From Marinobacter zhejiangensis (GTDB lineage: Bacteria > Pseudomonadota > Gammaproteobacteria > Pseudomonadales > Oleiphilaceae), in assembly GCF_900114775.1 (NCBI RefSeq), contig NZ_FOUE01000003.1:434001-498000 (forward strand): a stretch of DNA of 64,000 nucleotides. Reading direction: 5' to 3'. The notes under the pieces were generated by a model. The model was not told where the DNA came from, made no database searches, and saw nothing but the letters and a program-made list of their open reading frames with translations. Position numbers and translations under genes: made by a program. This document shows positions 11,531 through 20,105 of this stretch, one piece after another. The number at the start of each line of letters is the position of its first letter. Positions within the stretch are counted from its first letter, which is position 1.

Positions 11531-12877
11531 TCAGTGTAACCGGTCATCAATTGGAACGCCCCGCAGAGAATTGGGGAGTGCCTCGTGAATTTCAACGTCT
11601 ACGAACTTGCCGATGATGTTCGGATTATCGTGGCGGAAGTTTACCACCCGGTTGTTCTCGGTCCGGCCGGCGTATTCGCCAGGGTCTTTCTTTGAAAGTC
11701 CGGTGACCAGGATGCGCTGGGTAGTGCCTACCATCTTGCGGCTGATGTCCATCGCGTGCTGGTTGATGCGCTGTTGCAGGATGCTCAGGCGTTGCTTCTT
11801 GACGTCCATCGGCGTGTCGTCAGGCAGGTCCGACGCGGGTGTGCCTGGGCGGGCACTGTAAACGAAGCTGAAGGAGACGTCGAAGCCGATGTCGTTGATC
11901 AGCTTCATGGTGTCCTCAAAGTCCTTGTCGGTTTCGCCAGGGAAGCCCACGATGAAATCTGAGGAAAAGCTGATGTCGGGGCGAATTTTACGCAGCCGGC
12001 GCAGCTTGGATTTGTATTCGAGGGCGGTATGCCCCCGCTTCATGGCCGCGAGGATGCGGTCGGAGCCGCTCTGAACCGGCAGGTGCAGGTGGCTGACGAG
12101 TTCCGGAACCTGCTCATACACATCAATCAGGGCATCGGAAAACTCCACCGGATGAGAGGTGGTGTAACGGATGCGGTCGATTCCATCGATGGTGGCGATG
12201 AGGGTGATCAGTTCCGCCAGGTCCATGGTGTCGCCGTCGTGGGTCTCACCCCGGTAGGCGTTGACGTTCTGGCCCAACAGGTTAATTTCACGAACGTCCT
12301 GATCGGCGAGATGGGCGATCTCGGCAATGACGTCGTCCACTGGCCGGCTGACCTCTTCGCCACGGGTGTAAGGCACCACGCAGAATGTGCAGTACTTGCT
12401 ACACCCTTCCATGATCGAAACGAAGGCAGATGGGCCTTCGGCGCCGGGTGAGGGCAGGTTGTCGAACTTTTCGATCTCCGGAAAACTCACATCCACGACG
12501 CCCACGCCATTACCCTGGGTGCGGACCTCGGTAATCATGTCCGGGAGCCGGTGCAGGGTCTGCGGGCCGAACACCATGTCGACAAACGGTGCCCTGTCGA
12601 TAATGGCCTGACCTTCCTGGCTTGCAACGCAGCCACCTACGCCGATGATCAGGTCCGGCTTGCTGGTCTTCAGGGATTTCCAGCGACCCAGCTGGTGAAA
12701 CACTTTTTCCTGGGCTTTTTCCCGTATGGAACAGGTGTTCAGCAGCAGGATGTCTGCATCCTCCGGGTTGTCGGTCATTTCGACGGCTTCGCCGGTTTTG
12801 AGCAGATCTGCCATGCGGGATGAATCGTATTCGTTCATCTGGCAGCCGTGGGTTTTGATGTAGAGCTTCTTGGCCAT
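11531..12877 (-). CDS. miaB: tRNA-2-methylthio-N6-dimethylallyladenosine synthase
   Basis: MiaB is a radical-SAM methylthiotransferase that adds the 2-methylthio group at A37 of tRNAs reading UNN codons. The protein has 448 residues in the order UPF0004 domain ([17 protein letters not shown], first cluster Cys), radical-SAM core with CSKYCTFC, and C-terminal TRAM domain. The ATG at 12877 is preferred over the in-frame TTG three codons upstream because it gives the family's usual [15 protein letters not shown] start. Its paralogue RimO is encoded at 18.4 kb. Confidence 0.96.
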   Translation of the reverse strand: MAKKLYIKTHGCQMNEYDSSRMADLLKTGEAVEMTDNPEDADILLLNTCSIREKAQEKVFHQLGRWKSLKTSKPDLIIGVGGCVASQEGQAIIDRAPFVDMVFGPQTLHRLPDMITEVRTQGNGVGVVDVSFPEIEKFDNLPSPGAEGPSAFVSIMEGCSKYCTFCVVPYTRGEEVSRPVDDVIAEIAHLADQDVREINLLGQNVNAYRGETHDGDTMDLAELITLIATIDGIDRIRYTTSHPVEFSDALIDVYEQVPELVSHLHLPVQSGSDRILAAMKRGHTALEYKSKLRRLRKIRPDISFSSDFIVGFPGETDKDFEDTMKLINDIGFDVSFSFVYSARPGTPASDLPDDTPMDVKKQRLSILQQRINQHAMDISRKMVGTTQRILVTGLSKKDPGEYAGRTENNRVVNFRHDNPNIIGKFVDVEIHEALPNSLRGVPIDDRLH

Positions 12878-13046
12878 GGGTCTCAATGTGCGTAGGTGAA
12901 TGGTCGCGGTACCGGTTTTAGCCGGGGGCGAACGGCCTGCGGCGGTGTTGGCACGCTGGCTAAAACGAACTGGCTATTATAGCGAGCTGCTCAAAGGGCA
13001 ACCAGCATTTCGGGCGGGTGATTGCGGCAATTGCCCATCTACGTTG

Positions 13047-13055
13047 TGGTATGAT
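13047..13055 (+). promoter_or_regulatory. Extended -10 promoter element for trmH
   Basis: TGGTATGAT is an extended -10 box (TGn plus TATGAT, five of six matches to TATAAT), 31 bases upstream of the trmH ATG. No good -35 box sits at the usual distance, which is common for extended -10 promoters. Confidence 0.4.
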
Positions 13056-13085
13056 CGCCGGCCTCTGTTGTTAATGAGAGCACTC

Positions 13086-13796
13086 ATGACCCCGGAACGT
13101 CTTGCCCGTATCAAAGAGATCCTTGACCGCCGCCAGCCCGATCTGACCGTGCTGACGGATCAGGTTCACAAGCCGCGAAACCTGTCGGCCATCATCCGTT
13201 GTTGCGATGCGTTTGGTCTGGCCAGTATGCACGCGGTCTGGCCGAAGGAAGGGTATCGGGCGTTTCGCAAGACGGCCGGTGGCAGCTTCAACTGGGTGAC
13301 CACCCATACTCATCCGACCATGACCGGCGCGGTTGAAGCGCTCAAGGGGCAGGGGCATAAGCTCTATGCCGCGCAGCTGTCGGACCGGGCGGTGGACTAT
13401 CGCGACGTGGACTTTACCGTCCCTTGTGCAGTCATCATGGGGAACGAAGTGGATGGGGTAAGCCCGGCCGCTGCGGATGTGGCTGATGAGCACATTGTGA
13501 TCCCGATGATGGGCATGGTGGAGTCGCTCAATGTCTCCGCCGCGTGTTCCATCATCCTCGCGGAAGCCCAGCGTCAGCGCAAAGTGGCGGGTCTGTTCGA
13601 CCAGCGCCGTCTGCCGGACGACGACTACCTGCACCTGTTGTTCAGCTGGTGCCAGCCGACCGTGAAACGATACTGTGACGACCGGAACCTGCCATACCCG
13701 CCGTTTGACCCGGAAACGGGTGACCTGATTGATGGGGTAGGCTGGATGGAGGCGGTGCGTAAGCAGCGCCACCCCCATCTGGTTGAGGCGGAGTAA
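13086..13796 (+). CDS. trmH: tRNA (guanosine-18-2'-O)-methyltransferase
   Basis: TrmH is a SPOUT-class methyltransferase that methylates the ribose of G18 in the tRNA D-loop. From the ATG at 13086 the protein has 236 residues and begins MTPERLARIKEILDRRQPDL, matching E. coli TrmH; upstream in-frame codons to 12900 are non-coding leader. Trefoil-knot motifs are NLSAIIRCCDAFG, CAVIMGNEVDGVS and MVESLNVSAACSIILAEA. An alternative ATG four codons upstream (13074) exists. It is convergent with yejK after a gap of only 8 bases. Confidence 0.93.
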   Translation: MTPERLARIKEILDRRQPDLTVLTDQVHKPRNLSAIIRCCDAFGLASMHAVWPKEGYRAFRKTAGGSFNWVTTHTHPTMTGAVEALKGQGHKLYAAQLSDRAVDYRDVDFTVPCAVIMGNEVDGVSPAAADVADEHIVIPMMGMVESLNVSAACSIILAEAQRQRKVAGLFDQRRLPDDDYLHLLFSWCQPTVKRYCDDRNLPYPPFDPETGDLIDGVGWMEAVRKQRHPHLVEAE

Positions 13797-13804
13797 GGGC
13801 CTCC

Positions 13805-14815
13805 TTACTCCCGCGCTTCCAGGTATTTCTGCAGTTGTTCCCGCAGTGCTTTTGGTAGGCGGGTAATCGTGAGCGCATCCTTGTCGCGGTCGTAATAGAC
13901 GGCCTGGTTGACCAGGTCGGACGAAAACGACAGGCTCATGCCGCCGCCGGAGCCTGCGATTCTCACCAGTTTTTTCACCTTGCGGTGGTCTGGATGCAGG
14001 ACGCCGCTTTCCGGCAACTCTGCAGATTGGCTGGCGAATTCCTTGAACCGTTCTGGCTGGCTTTCATCCAGAAACTCAGACAGCGCATCGATGGCAACCG
14101 GTTCACCCAAGGCGTGTTGTTCCTTGCAGAACTCGTAGGCGCGGGTGCGGACCTTGCCGGCGTCTTCCGGTTCGCTGGTTTTGGCGAATGCTTCAACCGC
14201 ATCGAGGAAGGTCATGGTTTCCTTCTCAACGTCGATCTGGTTGGTGAACCCGCTGAGTTTGATGAACAGTTCACCGGCATCGCCGGTACCGCGACTATGA
14301 ACCAGGGTAAGGAAGTTTTCGCCCTTGTCCTGTAGCCAGTCGTCGATCTCAATTCTCAGCGCCAGATTCAGTCGCGACAGGCTGAGGACGTCGGTTGCGT
14401 CCAGGGCCTGTTTGCCGTCAAACCGCATGGCGCTGTCGCTTTCGATAATCAGCAGGTAGATCACTTCGGCATCGGCCAGGGCTTCATGCACGAGCATCAA
14501 ATGCCCGTGGAATTCTTCCGGACTTCCGGTCAGCAGCTCCTGCCATTGGCCAAACAGGCGATCAGTCAGCGACGAGAAGGTCTGTTTGTCTTCCAGAAAA
14601 TCCTTTAGCCAGCTGCTGAATGGATGTTCACCTACATCTTCAGAGAAGCGGCCGTATTTCTTGCCGGGTTTGCTGTTGAACAGTCGCTTCATCTGCTTGT
14701 GCAGTACCTCGTAGTCACCGCCGGGGTCGGTCAGTGACTCGCCGCTCGATAACCCTGCGGGTTGTCCGGGCTGGTACTGGCTGGCGAAGGCGGTTCGGAG
14801 GTGTTTGATGGCCAT
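13805..14815 (-). CDS. yejK: Nucleoid-associated protein YejK (NdpA)
   Basis: A 336-residue member of the YejK/NdpA family, which co-purifies with nucleoids and is cytosolic. The N-terminal part (VYLLIIES, LNLALRIEIDDWL) and the C-terminal part with a GGGMSLSFSSDLV-type segment follow the family. The function remains loosely defined (DNA association, topoisomerase partner in some species). It is monocistronic here: a terminator for cysN lies upstream and trmH converges downstream. Confidence 0.88.
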   Translation of the reverse strand: MAIKHLRTAFASQYQPGQPAGLSSGESLTDPGGDYEVLHKQMKRLFNSKPGKKYGRFSEDVGEHPFSSWLKDFLEDKQTFSSLTDRLFGQWQELLTGSPEEFHGHLMLVHEALADAEVIYLLIIESDSAMRFDGKQALDATDVLSLSRLNLALRIEIDDWLQDKGENFLTLVHSRGTGDAGELFIKLSGFTNQIDVEKETMTFLDAVEAFAKTSEPEDAGKVRTRAYEFCKEQHALGEPVAIDALSEFLDESQPERFKEFASQSAELPESGVLHPDHRKVKKLVRIAGSGGGMSLSFSSDLVNQAVYYDRDKDALTITRLPKALREQLQKYLEARE

Positions 14816-14841
14816 GCTGGGGGTCCCTGGTCAAGAAAACA

Positions 14842-14875
14842 ACAAAGCCCCGGGCCGGGTGGCGCGGGGCTTTGT
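14842..14875 (-). terminator. Intrinsic terminator after cysN
   Basis: An 11-bp perfect stem (ACAAAGCCCCG at 14842-14852 with CGGGGCTTTGT at 14865-14875) around a GC-rich 12-base loop. On the minus strand it is followed by TTGTTTTC. It lies between the cysN stop and the yejK start and should end the cysDN transcript. Confidence 0.8.
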
Positions 14876-14930
14876 ATTCTAACGCCTGAAATCAATCAGC
14901 GCAGCGCTAACTTTTGCTGACGATGTGCAT

Positions 14931-16589
14931 TCAGATGCGTTTATCGCGGACCAGTGACTGAACCAGCTCGTTAGCCGCGCTGGCAATGTCCTGCTCCTGG
15001 TCTGCACTGGCGTGGGCGGAGGCCACGTCGGTGCCCAGATTGACTGCGACGGCAATCAGGCCGTGGGCGGACAGCAGTTGGGCTGTACGGCGGCGTTCAT
15101 CGATATCACCGGCGTTGTCTTCGCTGACCACCACAGACGTCTTGCCCTGGTCGAACAGGGCGCGCTCTACGGCCAGTGCCAGCGCAGCGGCTTGCTTGCC
15201 GTTGCAGGCGATGATGGTCGGCTTCTGGGCCAGGCGGCGAGCGCGCTCTTCCGCGCTGACCGGGTCAAGCGCTTCTGTTTCATTGGCGCTGCCAGCGATC
15301 ATGCCTGCGCCGATGGTGACGTTGGTCAGACGATCGATCACGACAAAGCTGCCGGTGGCGTGATTGCGCGGGTAGCTCTCGAACGCAACGGGCTGACTCA
15401 GGGTCAGTTCGCACAGGCCAATTTCATTGAGTTGCAGGACCGATGGGTTGGGCTGCTGCTCAAGGGTGTTTACGTCGGTCTGGTGATGGATTTTCTTCAC
15501 CGTACCGGAGGTAAACGTCGGTCCCAGTTTTATGTCGTACAGGCGGCCGGTTTCCAGTGGCGCATCGGTCATCCAGACGATGTTGGCATTGAAGCGGTTG
15601 CCCACCTCAGGCTCGTCGTTGGCTTTGACCAGCATATCGCCCCGGCTGATGTCGATTTCGTCATTCAGGGTCAAGGTGACCGCCTGGTCGATATAGGCTT
15701 CTTCCAGATTTCCGTCGAACGTCACAATCTCTTTGACGGTGCTGGTGCGACGGGATGGCAGCACCATCACTTCGTCGCCCGGACGAACGACGCCGGAAGC
15801 GACCGTTCCGCAGAAACCGCGGAAGTTGAGGTTGGGGCGGTTGACGTACTGAACCGGGAAGCGGAAGTGCTCCAGGTTCTTGTCCCGGGACACTTCAACG
15901 GTTTCCAGGATTTCCATCAGCGACTGGCCGGTAAACCAGGGGGTGTTTTCGCTGCGGTTGACCACGTTGTCGCCTTCCAGGGCTGACATCGGAACAAAAC
16001 GGATGTCCTGCAGTCCGAGCTGGCTGGCGAAGGTCAGGTATTCCTGTTTGATCTCTTCAAAGCGGGCTTCGCTGAAGTCCACGAGGTCCATCTTGTTGAT
16101 GGCCACGACAATGTGGCGGATGCCCAGCAACGACGCAATGAACGAATGGCGACGGGTCTGGGTCATGACGCCGTGACGGGCGTCGATCATCAGGATGGCC
16201 AGTTGCGCGGTGGACGCACCGGTCGCCATGTTGCGGGTGTACTGCTCGTGGCCCGGGGTGTCGGCGATGATGAACTTGCGCTTGTCGGTGGAGAAGTAGC
16301 GGTAGGCAACGTCAATGGTGATGCCTTGCTCCCGCTCTGCCTGCAGGCCGTCCACGAGAAGGGCCAGGTCCAGCTTTTCGCCGGTGGTGCCCATCTTGGC
16401 GCTGTCGGTCTTGAGGCTGGCCATGTGATCTTCGTAGATCATCTTGGTGTCGTGCAGCAGACGCCCGATCAGGGTGCTCTTGCCATCATCGACGCTGCCG
16501 CAGGTCAGCAGACGCAGCAGCTCCTTGTTTTCGTGTTGCTTCAGGTACGCCTGAATGTCTTCAGCGATGAGGTCTGATTGATGTGACAT
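14931..16589 (-). CDS. cysN: ATP sulfurylase GTPase subunit CysN with degenerate APS-kinase-like tail
   Basis: CysN is the GTPase that drives formation of adenosine 5'-phosphosulfate (APS) by CysD in sulfate assimilation. The EF-Tu-like G domain shows GSVDDGKST (31-39), DTPGHEQ (110-116) and NKMD (165-168), followed by two beta-barrel domains to about residue 440. At 552 residues it is longer than stand-alone CysN (about 475) and shorter than CysN-CysC fusions (about 630). The last 105 residues read like a decayed APS kinase: KPTIIACNG replaces the TGLSGxGKS P-loop, while the DN turn and RRxAxLLxxxGLI stretch remain recognisable. The tail is therefore probably inactive as a kinase. cysD lies 12 bases upstream. 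Confidence 0.94.
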   Translation of the reverse strand: MSHQSDLIAEDIQAYLKQHENKELLRLLTCGSVDDGKSTLIGRLLHDTKMIYEDHMASLKTDSAKMGTTGEKLDLALLVDGLQAEREQGITIDVAYRYFSTDKRKFIIADTPGHEQYTRNMATGASTAQLAILMIDARHGVMTQTRRHSFIASLLGIRHIVVAINKMDLVDFSEARFEEIKQEYLTFASQLGLQDIRFVPMSALEGDNVVNRSENTPWFTGQSLMEILETVEVSRDKNLEHFRFPVQYVNRPNLNFRGFCGTVASGVVRPGDEVMVLPSRRTSTVKEIVTFDGNLEEAYIDQAVTLTLNDEIDISRGDMLVKANDEPEVGNRFNANIVWMTDAPLETGRLYDIKLGPTFTSGTVKKIHHQTDVNTLEQQPNPSVLQLNEIGLCELTLSQPVAFESYPRNHATGSFVVIDRLTNVTIGAGMIAGSANETEALDPVSAEERARRLAQKPTIIACNGKQAAALALAVERALFDQGKTSVVVSEDNAGDIDERRRTAQLLSAHGLIAVAVNLGTDVASAHASADQEQDIASAANELVQSLVRDKRI

Positions 16590-16601
16590 GTATAAAAATC
16601 C

Positions 16602-17510
16602 TTAGAAATAACCTTCACGCTTTTTCTGTTCCATGGAGCCGGCGGAATCGTGGTCGATCACACGGCCCTGGCGCTCGGAACTGGTGGCCAGCAGCATTTC
16701 CTGGATGATGTCCGGCAGGGTCTTGGCCTCAGACTCAATGGCGCCGGTCAGGGGGTAGCAGCCGAGGGTGCGGAAGCGGACCGATTTCATTTCAGGTACT
16801 TCGCCTTCCTTCAGCGGCATGCGGTCGTCATCCACCATGATCAGGGTGCCGTCGCGTTCAACCACCGGGCGTTCAGCGGCAAAGTACAGCGGAACGATGT
16901 CGATGTTCTCAAGGAAGATGTACTGCCAGATGTCCAGCTCGGTCCAGTTCGACAGCGGAAATACGCGGATGCTTTCGCCCTTGTTGATCTTGCCGTTGTA
17001 GACGTTCCACAGCTCGGGACGCTGGTTCTTCGGGTCCCAACGGTGGTATTCGTCGCGGAATGAGTACACTCGCTCCTTGGCGCGGGATTTTTCCTCATCG
17101 CGGCGGGCGCCACCGAAAGCGGCATCAAACTTGTACTTGTCCAATGCCTGCTTCAGGGCCTGGGTCTTCATCACGTCGGTGTGCTTGGCACTGCCGTGGG
17201 TGAAGGGGCCGATTCCCTGCTTGACGCCGTCTTCGTTGGTATGAACGATCAGATCAAGGCCGTACTTGCTCACCTGCTTGTCCCGGAACTCGATCATGTC
17301 GCGGAACTTCCAGGTTGTATCGACATGCATCAGCGGGAAGGGCGGCTTGCCGGGGTAGAAGGCTTTGAGTGCCAGGTGCAGCATGACTGCTGAGTCTTTG
17401 CCGATCGAATAGAGCATGACAGGGTTGTCAAACTCCGCGGCGACTTCCCGGATGATGTGGATGCTTTCAGCTTCCAGCTGTTTGAGGTGAGTCAGATTGT
17501 AACTGGTCAT
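16602..17510 (-). CDS. cysD: ATP sulfurylase catalytic subunit
   Basis: CysD (302 residues, normal length) joins ATP and sulfate to give APS and pyrophosphate, working as a heterodimer with CysN. It has the PP-loop of the ATP pyrophosphatase class ([19 protein letters not shown]) and the family's [15 protein letters not shown] and [15 protein letters not shown] motifs. It is the first gene of cysDN. The leader upstream is AT-rich and holds an imperfect palindrome that could be a regulator site. The end [10 protein letters not shown] is the typical CysD C-terminus, so the gene is intact. Confidence 0.97.
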   Translation of the reverse strand: MTSYNLTHLKQLEAESIHIIREVAAEFDNPVMLYSIGKDSAVMLHLALKAFYPGKPPFPLMHVDTTWKFRDMIEFRDKQVSKYGLDLIVHTNEDGVKQGIGPFTHGSAKHTDVMKTQALKQALDKYKFDAAFGGARRDEEKSRAKERVYSFRDEYHRWDPKNQRPELWNVYNGKINKGESIRVFPLSNWTELDIWQYIFLENIDIVPLYFAAERPVVERDGTLIMVDDDRMPLKEGEVPEMKSVRFRTLGCYPLTGAIESEAKTLPDIIQEMLLATSSERQGRVIDHDSAGSMEQKKREGYF

Positions 17511-17598
17511 CTTGAAATGGTACCGATTGCCGTAGCGTATGAATGCGGCAACTATACCAGACTGGAGCAGGGTATAAGAAGGCGGGCTGCTAGAGTTT

Positions 17599-17621
17599 GA
17601 CGGTATAACAATATAGCCGTC
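17599..17621 (-). promoter_or_regulatory. Imperfect palindrome in the cysDN upstream region
   Basis: GACGGTATA-ACAA-TATAGCCGTC is a near-perfect inverted repeat with one unpaired G, about 90 bases upstream of cysD in an AT-rich stretch. A TATAGT -10-like element lies nearer the gene on the minus strand. CysB controls this operon in many relatives, but CysB sites are poorly conserved, so assigning this palindrome to CysB would be a guess. Confidence 0.3.
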
Positions 17622-17651
17622 TGTTGTGTTCGAAGTTGCTGGTTGGGTGTG

Positions 17652-18098
17652 TTATGTCGCTGAAAGTAAACGACTTACATACTGATCGAGGTAGTCGAAG
17701 CCATTGTCTTCGAAGTCGGTAAAGTGGACGCCCACATGGAATTCATTGCGGGATACCCGACGCAGGTGAACGATGTGGCCTTCGGCCCTCACCGAGACGG
17801 TCTGGGTGGCGACGACGGGTACCGCAAAGCGAGCGGATACCTGGATGCACTGACCGGGGGCCGGGGATGTCCGTGTGGGAACCAGCTTCTGTACGGTATC
17901 GCTGTCACAGGAAATCATCACGCCTGCGCGGGACAGGTTTGCGGTCGTGCAGCTGAGCTCTTCTCCGGCAGGGTTCTTGATGCAGACGTTCAATGTGACA
18001 TCCGCACGCTGTTGCTCACGAAGGTTGTGCTTGGCTGGTGTTGGCTTCATGTTGACCCTTCCGGCCATTTCTGGCTGACCCTGAACGAAATCGTTCAT
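17652..18098 (-). CDS. PilZ-domain protein, probable c-di-GMP receptor
   Basis: A 148-residue cytosolic protein with one PilZ domain. The c-di-GMP signature is present as REQQRADV (RxxxR) and NLSRAG (variant of D/NxSxxG), with the domain ending at FHVGVHFTDF. No other domain is seen, so it is a stand-alone PilZ receptor of unknown partner. The start is the ATG at 18098, placed 7 bases after GGAAGA; a TTG at 18119 is the upstream alternative. It is divergent from rimO. Confidence 0.82.
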   Translation of the reverse strand: MNDFVQGQPEMAGRVNMKPTPAKHNLREQQRADVTLNVCIKNPAGEELSCTTANLSRAGVMISCDSDTVQKLVPTRTSPAPGQCIQVSARFAVPVVATQTVSVRAEGHIVHLRRVSRNEFHVGVHFTDFEDNGFDYLDQYVSRLLSAT

Positions 18099-18322
18099 AC
18101 AACTGTCTTCCGGCTGCAATAATTCCTATAACTTCCTGAAAGTCTAGTAGTTTAAAAACTGATCAGCAAGAGGTGTGTGGCTTTAGTGGTCACGTTTGTG
18201 ACCTGTATCTTGAACGGGCTGTCACTTTTTGTGGGTGAAGCATGCCTTGAAGCGAGCATGAACCCCCTGTTTTTATTGTTTGTCTGGTCAAATTTTGATC
18301 TGCGTTTTGTTTGGGGTTTCGG

Positions 18323-18328
18323 TATAAT
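18323..18328 (+). promoter_or_regulatory. Candidate -10 element for rimO
   Basis: A perfect TATAAT lies 49 bases upstream of the rimO ATG. The hexamer 16 bases before it (TGCGTT) is a poor -35, so only the -10 is well supported. Confidence 0.4.
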
Positions 18329-18377
18329 CCGCCGCTTTCTATTCTTTACTCTTTCCACGAGCCACTGCAGAGATAGC

Positions 18378-19787
18378 ATGACCGTCAGCCAATTTGATCC
18401 GAAGCAATCCCCAAACTCCGAAACCGTGTCCGGGCCCATTGAGGGCGAGGCAGTGAAAATCCGGGAGGGTGGGCCATCAGGCCGAGTCGGTTTCGTCAGC
18501 CTGGGTTGCCCCAAGGCGTTGGTGGACTCGGAGCGGATTCTTACCCAGTTGCGCCTTGATGGGTATGACGTTGTGCCTACTTATGAAGATGCCGACGTGG
18601 TTGTGGTTAACACCTGCGGGTTTATCGATGCGGCCAAGCAGGAGTCGCTCGACGCCATTGGTGAGGCGATCAGTGCCAATGGCAAGGTTATTGTGACCGG
18701 CTGCCTGGGTGTCGAAGAAGAGCGGATTCGCGAGACTCACCCGGGCGTGTTGGCGGTTTCCGGGCCTCATGCCTATGAGGCGGTGGTGGGGGCTGTGCAC
18801 GAGCATGTGCCGCCGGTGAAGGATCATGATCCGTTTGTGGATCTGGTTCCGCCCCAGGGTATCAAGCTGACGCCCCGACACTATGCGTATCTGAAGATCT
18901 CCGAGGGCTGTAATCACCGTTGCACCTTCTGCATTATCCCTTCCATGCGGGGAGATCTTGTTAGCCGCCCGATTGGCGACGTGATGGATGAAGCCAAGCG
19001 TTTGGTGGACGCAGGGGTGAAGGAGTTGCTGGTCGTGTCCCAGGACACCAGTGCCTATGGTGTGGACGTCAAATATCGCACCGGTTTCTGGCAGGGACGG
19101 CCGGTCAAGACAAAAATGCAGGCGCTGTGTGAGGCACTGGGCGAACTGGGTGTCTGGGTTCGTCTGCATTACGTGTATCCCTACCCTCACGTGGATGACG
19201 TGATCCCGCTGATGGAGGAAGGTAAGATCCTTCCTTATCTGGATATTCCATTCCAGCACGCCAGCCCGAAGGTGCTGAAGGCGATGAAGCGCCCGGCTCA
19301 CGACTCCAAGACCTTGGAGCGGATTCGGAAGTGGCGTGAGATTTGCCCGGAGTTGGTGATTCGCTCCACCTTTATTGTGGGCTTCCCGGGCGAAACGGAA
19401 GAGGATTTCCAGTATCTGCTGGACTGGTTGGACGAGGCGCAACTGGATCGGGTGGGGGCGTTTACCTACAGTGCGGTTGAGGGGGCCAAGGCCAACGAGC
19501 TGGAAGGCGCTGTGCCTGAAGAGGTCAAGGAAGAGCGGCTGGCTCGCTTCATGGCCAAACAGGCGGAAATTTCAGCAGCCCGTCTCCAGGCGCGAATCGG
19601 TCAGACCATTGAAGTGCTGATTGATGAAGTAGACGAAGAAGGTGCCATTGGTCGCTCGAAGGCGGACGCACCGGAGATTGATGGCATGGTCTATCTGAAT
19701 GGCGAAACCGATTTGCAGCCGGGGCAGGTGGTCAGCGCGGTGGTTGAGCATGCGGATGAGCATGATCTCTGGGCGGTTTTGGTTTAA
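18378..19787 (+). CDS. rimO: Ribosomal protein S12 methylthiotransferase
   Basis: RimO is a radical-SAM enzyme that methylthiolates Asp89 of ribosomal protein S12. The 469-residue protein starts at 18378 ([10 protein letters not shown]); the frame is open further upstream but that part contains the promoter region. Order of domains: N-terminal UPF0004 domain with [16 protein letters not shown], radical-SAM core with CNHRCTFC, and C-terminal TRAM domain. [13 protein letters not shown] distinguishes RimO from MiaB. It converges on gatB across a gap full of hairpin repeats. Confidence 0.95.
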   Translation: MTVSQFDPKQSPNSETVSGPIEGEAVKIREGGPSGRVGFVSLGCPKALVDSERILTQLRLDGYDVVPTYEDADVVVVNTCGFIDAAKQESLDAIGEAISANGKVIVTGCLGVEEERIRETHPGVLAVSGPHAYEAVVGAVHEHVPPVKDHDPFVDLVPPQGIKLTPRHYAYLKISEGCNHRCTFCIIPSMRGDLVSRPIGDVMDEAKRLVDAGVKELLVVSQDTSAYGVDVKYRTGFWQGRPVKTKMQALCEALGELGVWVRLHYVYPYPHVDDVIPLMEEGKILPYLDIPFQHASPKVLKAMKRPAHDSKTLERIRKWREICPELVIRSTFIVGFPGETEEDFQYLLDWLDEAQLDRVGAFTYSAVEGAKANELEGAVPEEVKEERLARFMAKQAEISAARLQARIGQTIEVLIDEVDEEGAIGRSKADAPEIDGMVYLNGETDLQPGQVVSAVVEHADEHDLWAVLV

Positions 19788-19795
19788 GTGGGAGT

Positions 19796-19900
19796 CCCGG
19801 ATAGGCAGGGTTCCCAAAAAACGCCCGTAAATACTTCCCTGTAGGGCTCGGTCGCGCCATCCCTGGCGCTCCACGTTTTTGGTAACCCTGCCTATCCGGG
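19796..19900. repeat. Structured intergenic repeat, copy 1
   Basis: Perfect 17-bp inverted arms (19796-19812 and 19884-19900) enclose an inner CCAAAAAACG/CGTTTTTGG pair and a core with ACTTCCCTGT (19833-19842) and a GCCATCCCTGGC hairpin (19856-19867), 13 bases apart. It lies just after the rimO stop. The core matches copy 2 at 19938-20041 in the opposite orientation. The arms could fold into a long terminator-like stem, but the conserved core says it is a repeat-family member. Confidence 0.75.
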
Positions 19901-19937
19901 CCTTGCAGACATCAGAGATATCTCGGCGTCGATAGGG

Positions 19938-20041
19938 CTTGGTGGGTCCTTACTCCCCAAAATGTCGGAGGCCATGGATGGCCGGAGTCAAGCGCACATG
20001 GACGTGCTTGTAGCGGTTTTGGGGAGTAAGGACCCACCAAG
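19938..20041. repeat. Structured intergenic repeat, copy 2 (inverted relative to copy 1)
   Basis: Perfect 25-bp inverted arms (19938-19962 and 20017-20041), whose inner ends are CCCCAAAA and TTTTGGGG, enclose GCCATGGATGGC (19971-19982) and ACATGGACGT (19996-20005), again 13 bases apart. Read on the minus strand this is ACGTCCATGT, 13 bases, GCCATCCATGGC: the same core order, spacing and near-identical sequence as copy 1. The arms share no obvious sequence with those of copy 1. Confidence 0.75.
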
Positions 20042-20063
20042 ACCCTGCCACAAGCCAGTAGGC

Positions 20064-20088
20064 TAGGGAGGGCAAGAGCCTCTCCCTA
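20064..20088. terminator. Hairpin between the repeats and gatB
   Basis: TAGGGAGGGC and GCCTCTCCCTA form a stem with an AAGA loop and one bulged T, just beyond the gatB stop on the minus strand. It lacks a clear U-run on either side; the flanking AAAACC gives only a short one. It is a plausible weak terminator for gatCAB or rimO. Confidence 0.4.
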
Positions 20089-20105
20089 AAACCTTGGGCG
20101 ACCGA

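Noticed and set aside
12900..13085. N-terminal extension of trmH
   Set aside because: The added 62 residues have no counterpart in TrmH, overlap the promoter element and lack a ribosome binding site; MTPERLARI matches the known start.
18177..18377. N-terminal extension of rimO with hydrophobic residues
   Set aside because: It covers the TATAAT region, RimO is cytosolic, and [10 protein letters not shown] fits the usual start before the [10 protein letters not shown] motif.
19796..20041. CRISPR array
   Set aside because: There are only two units, in opposite orientation, with different long arms and no regular direct repeats or spacers.
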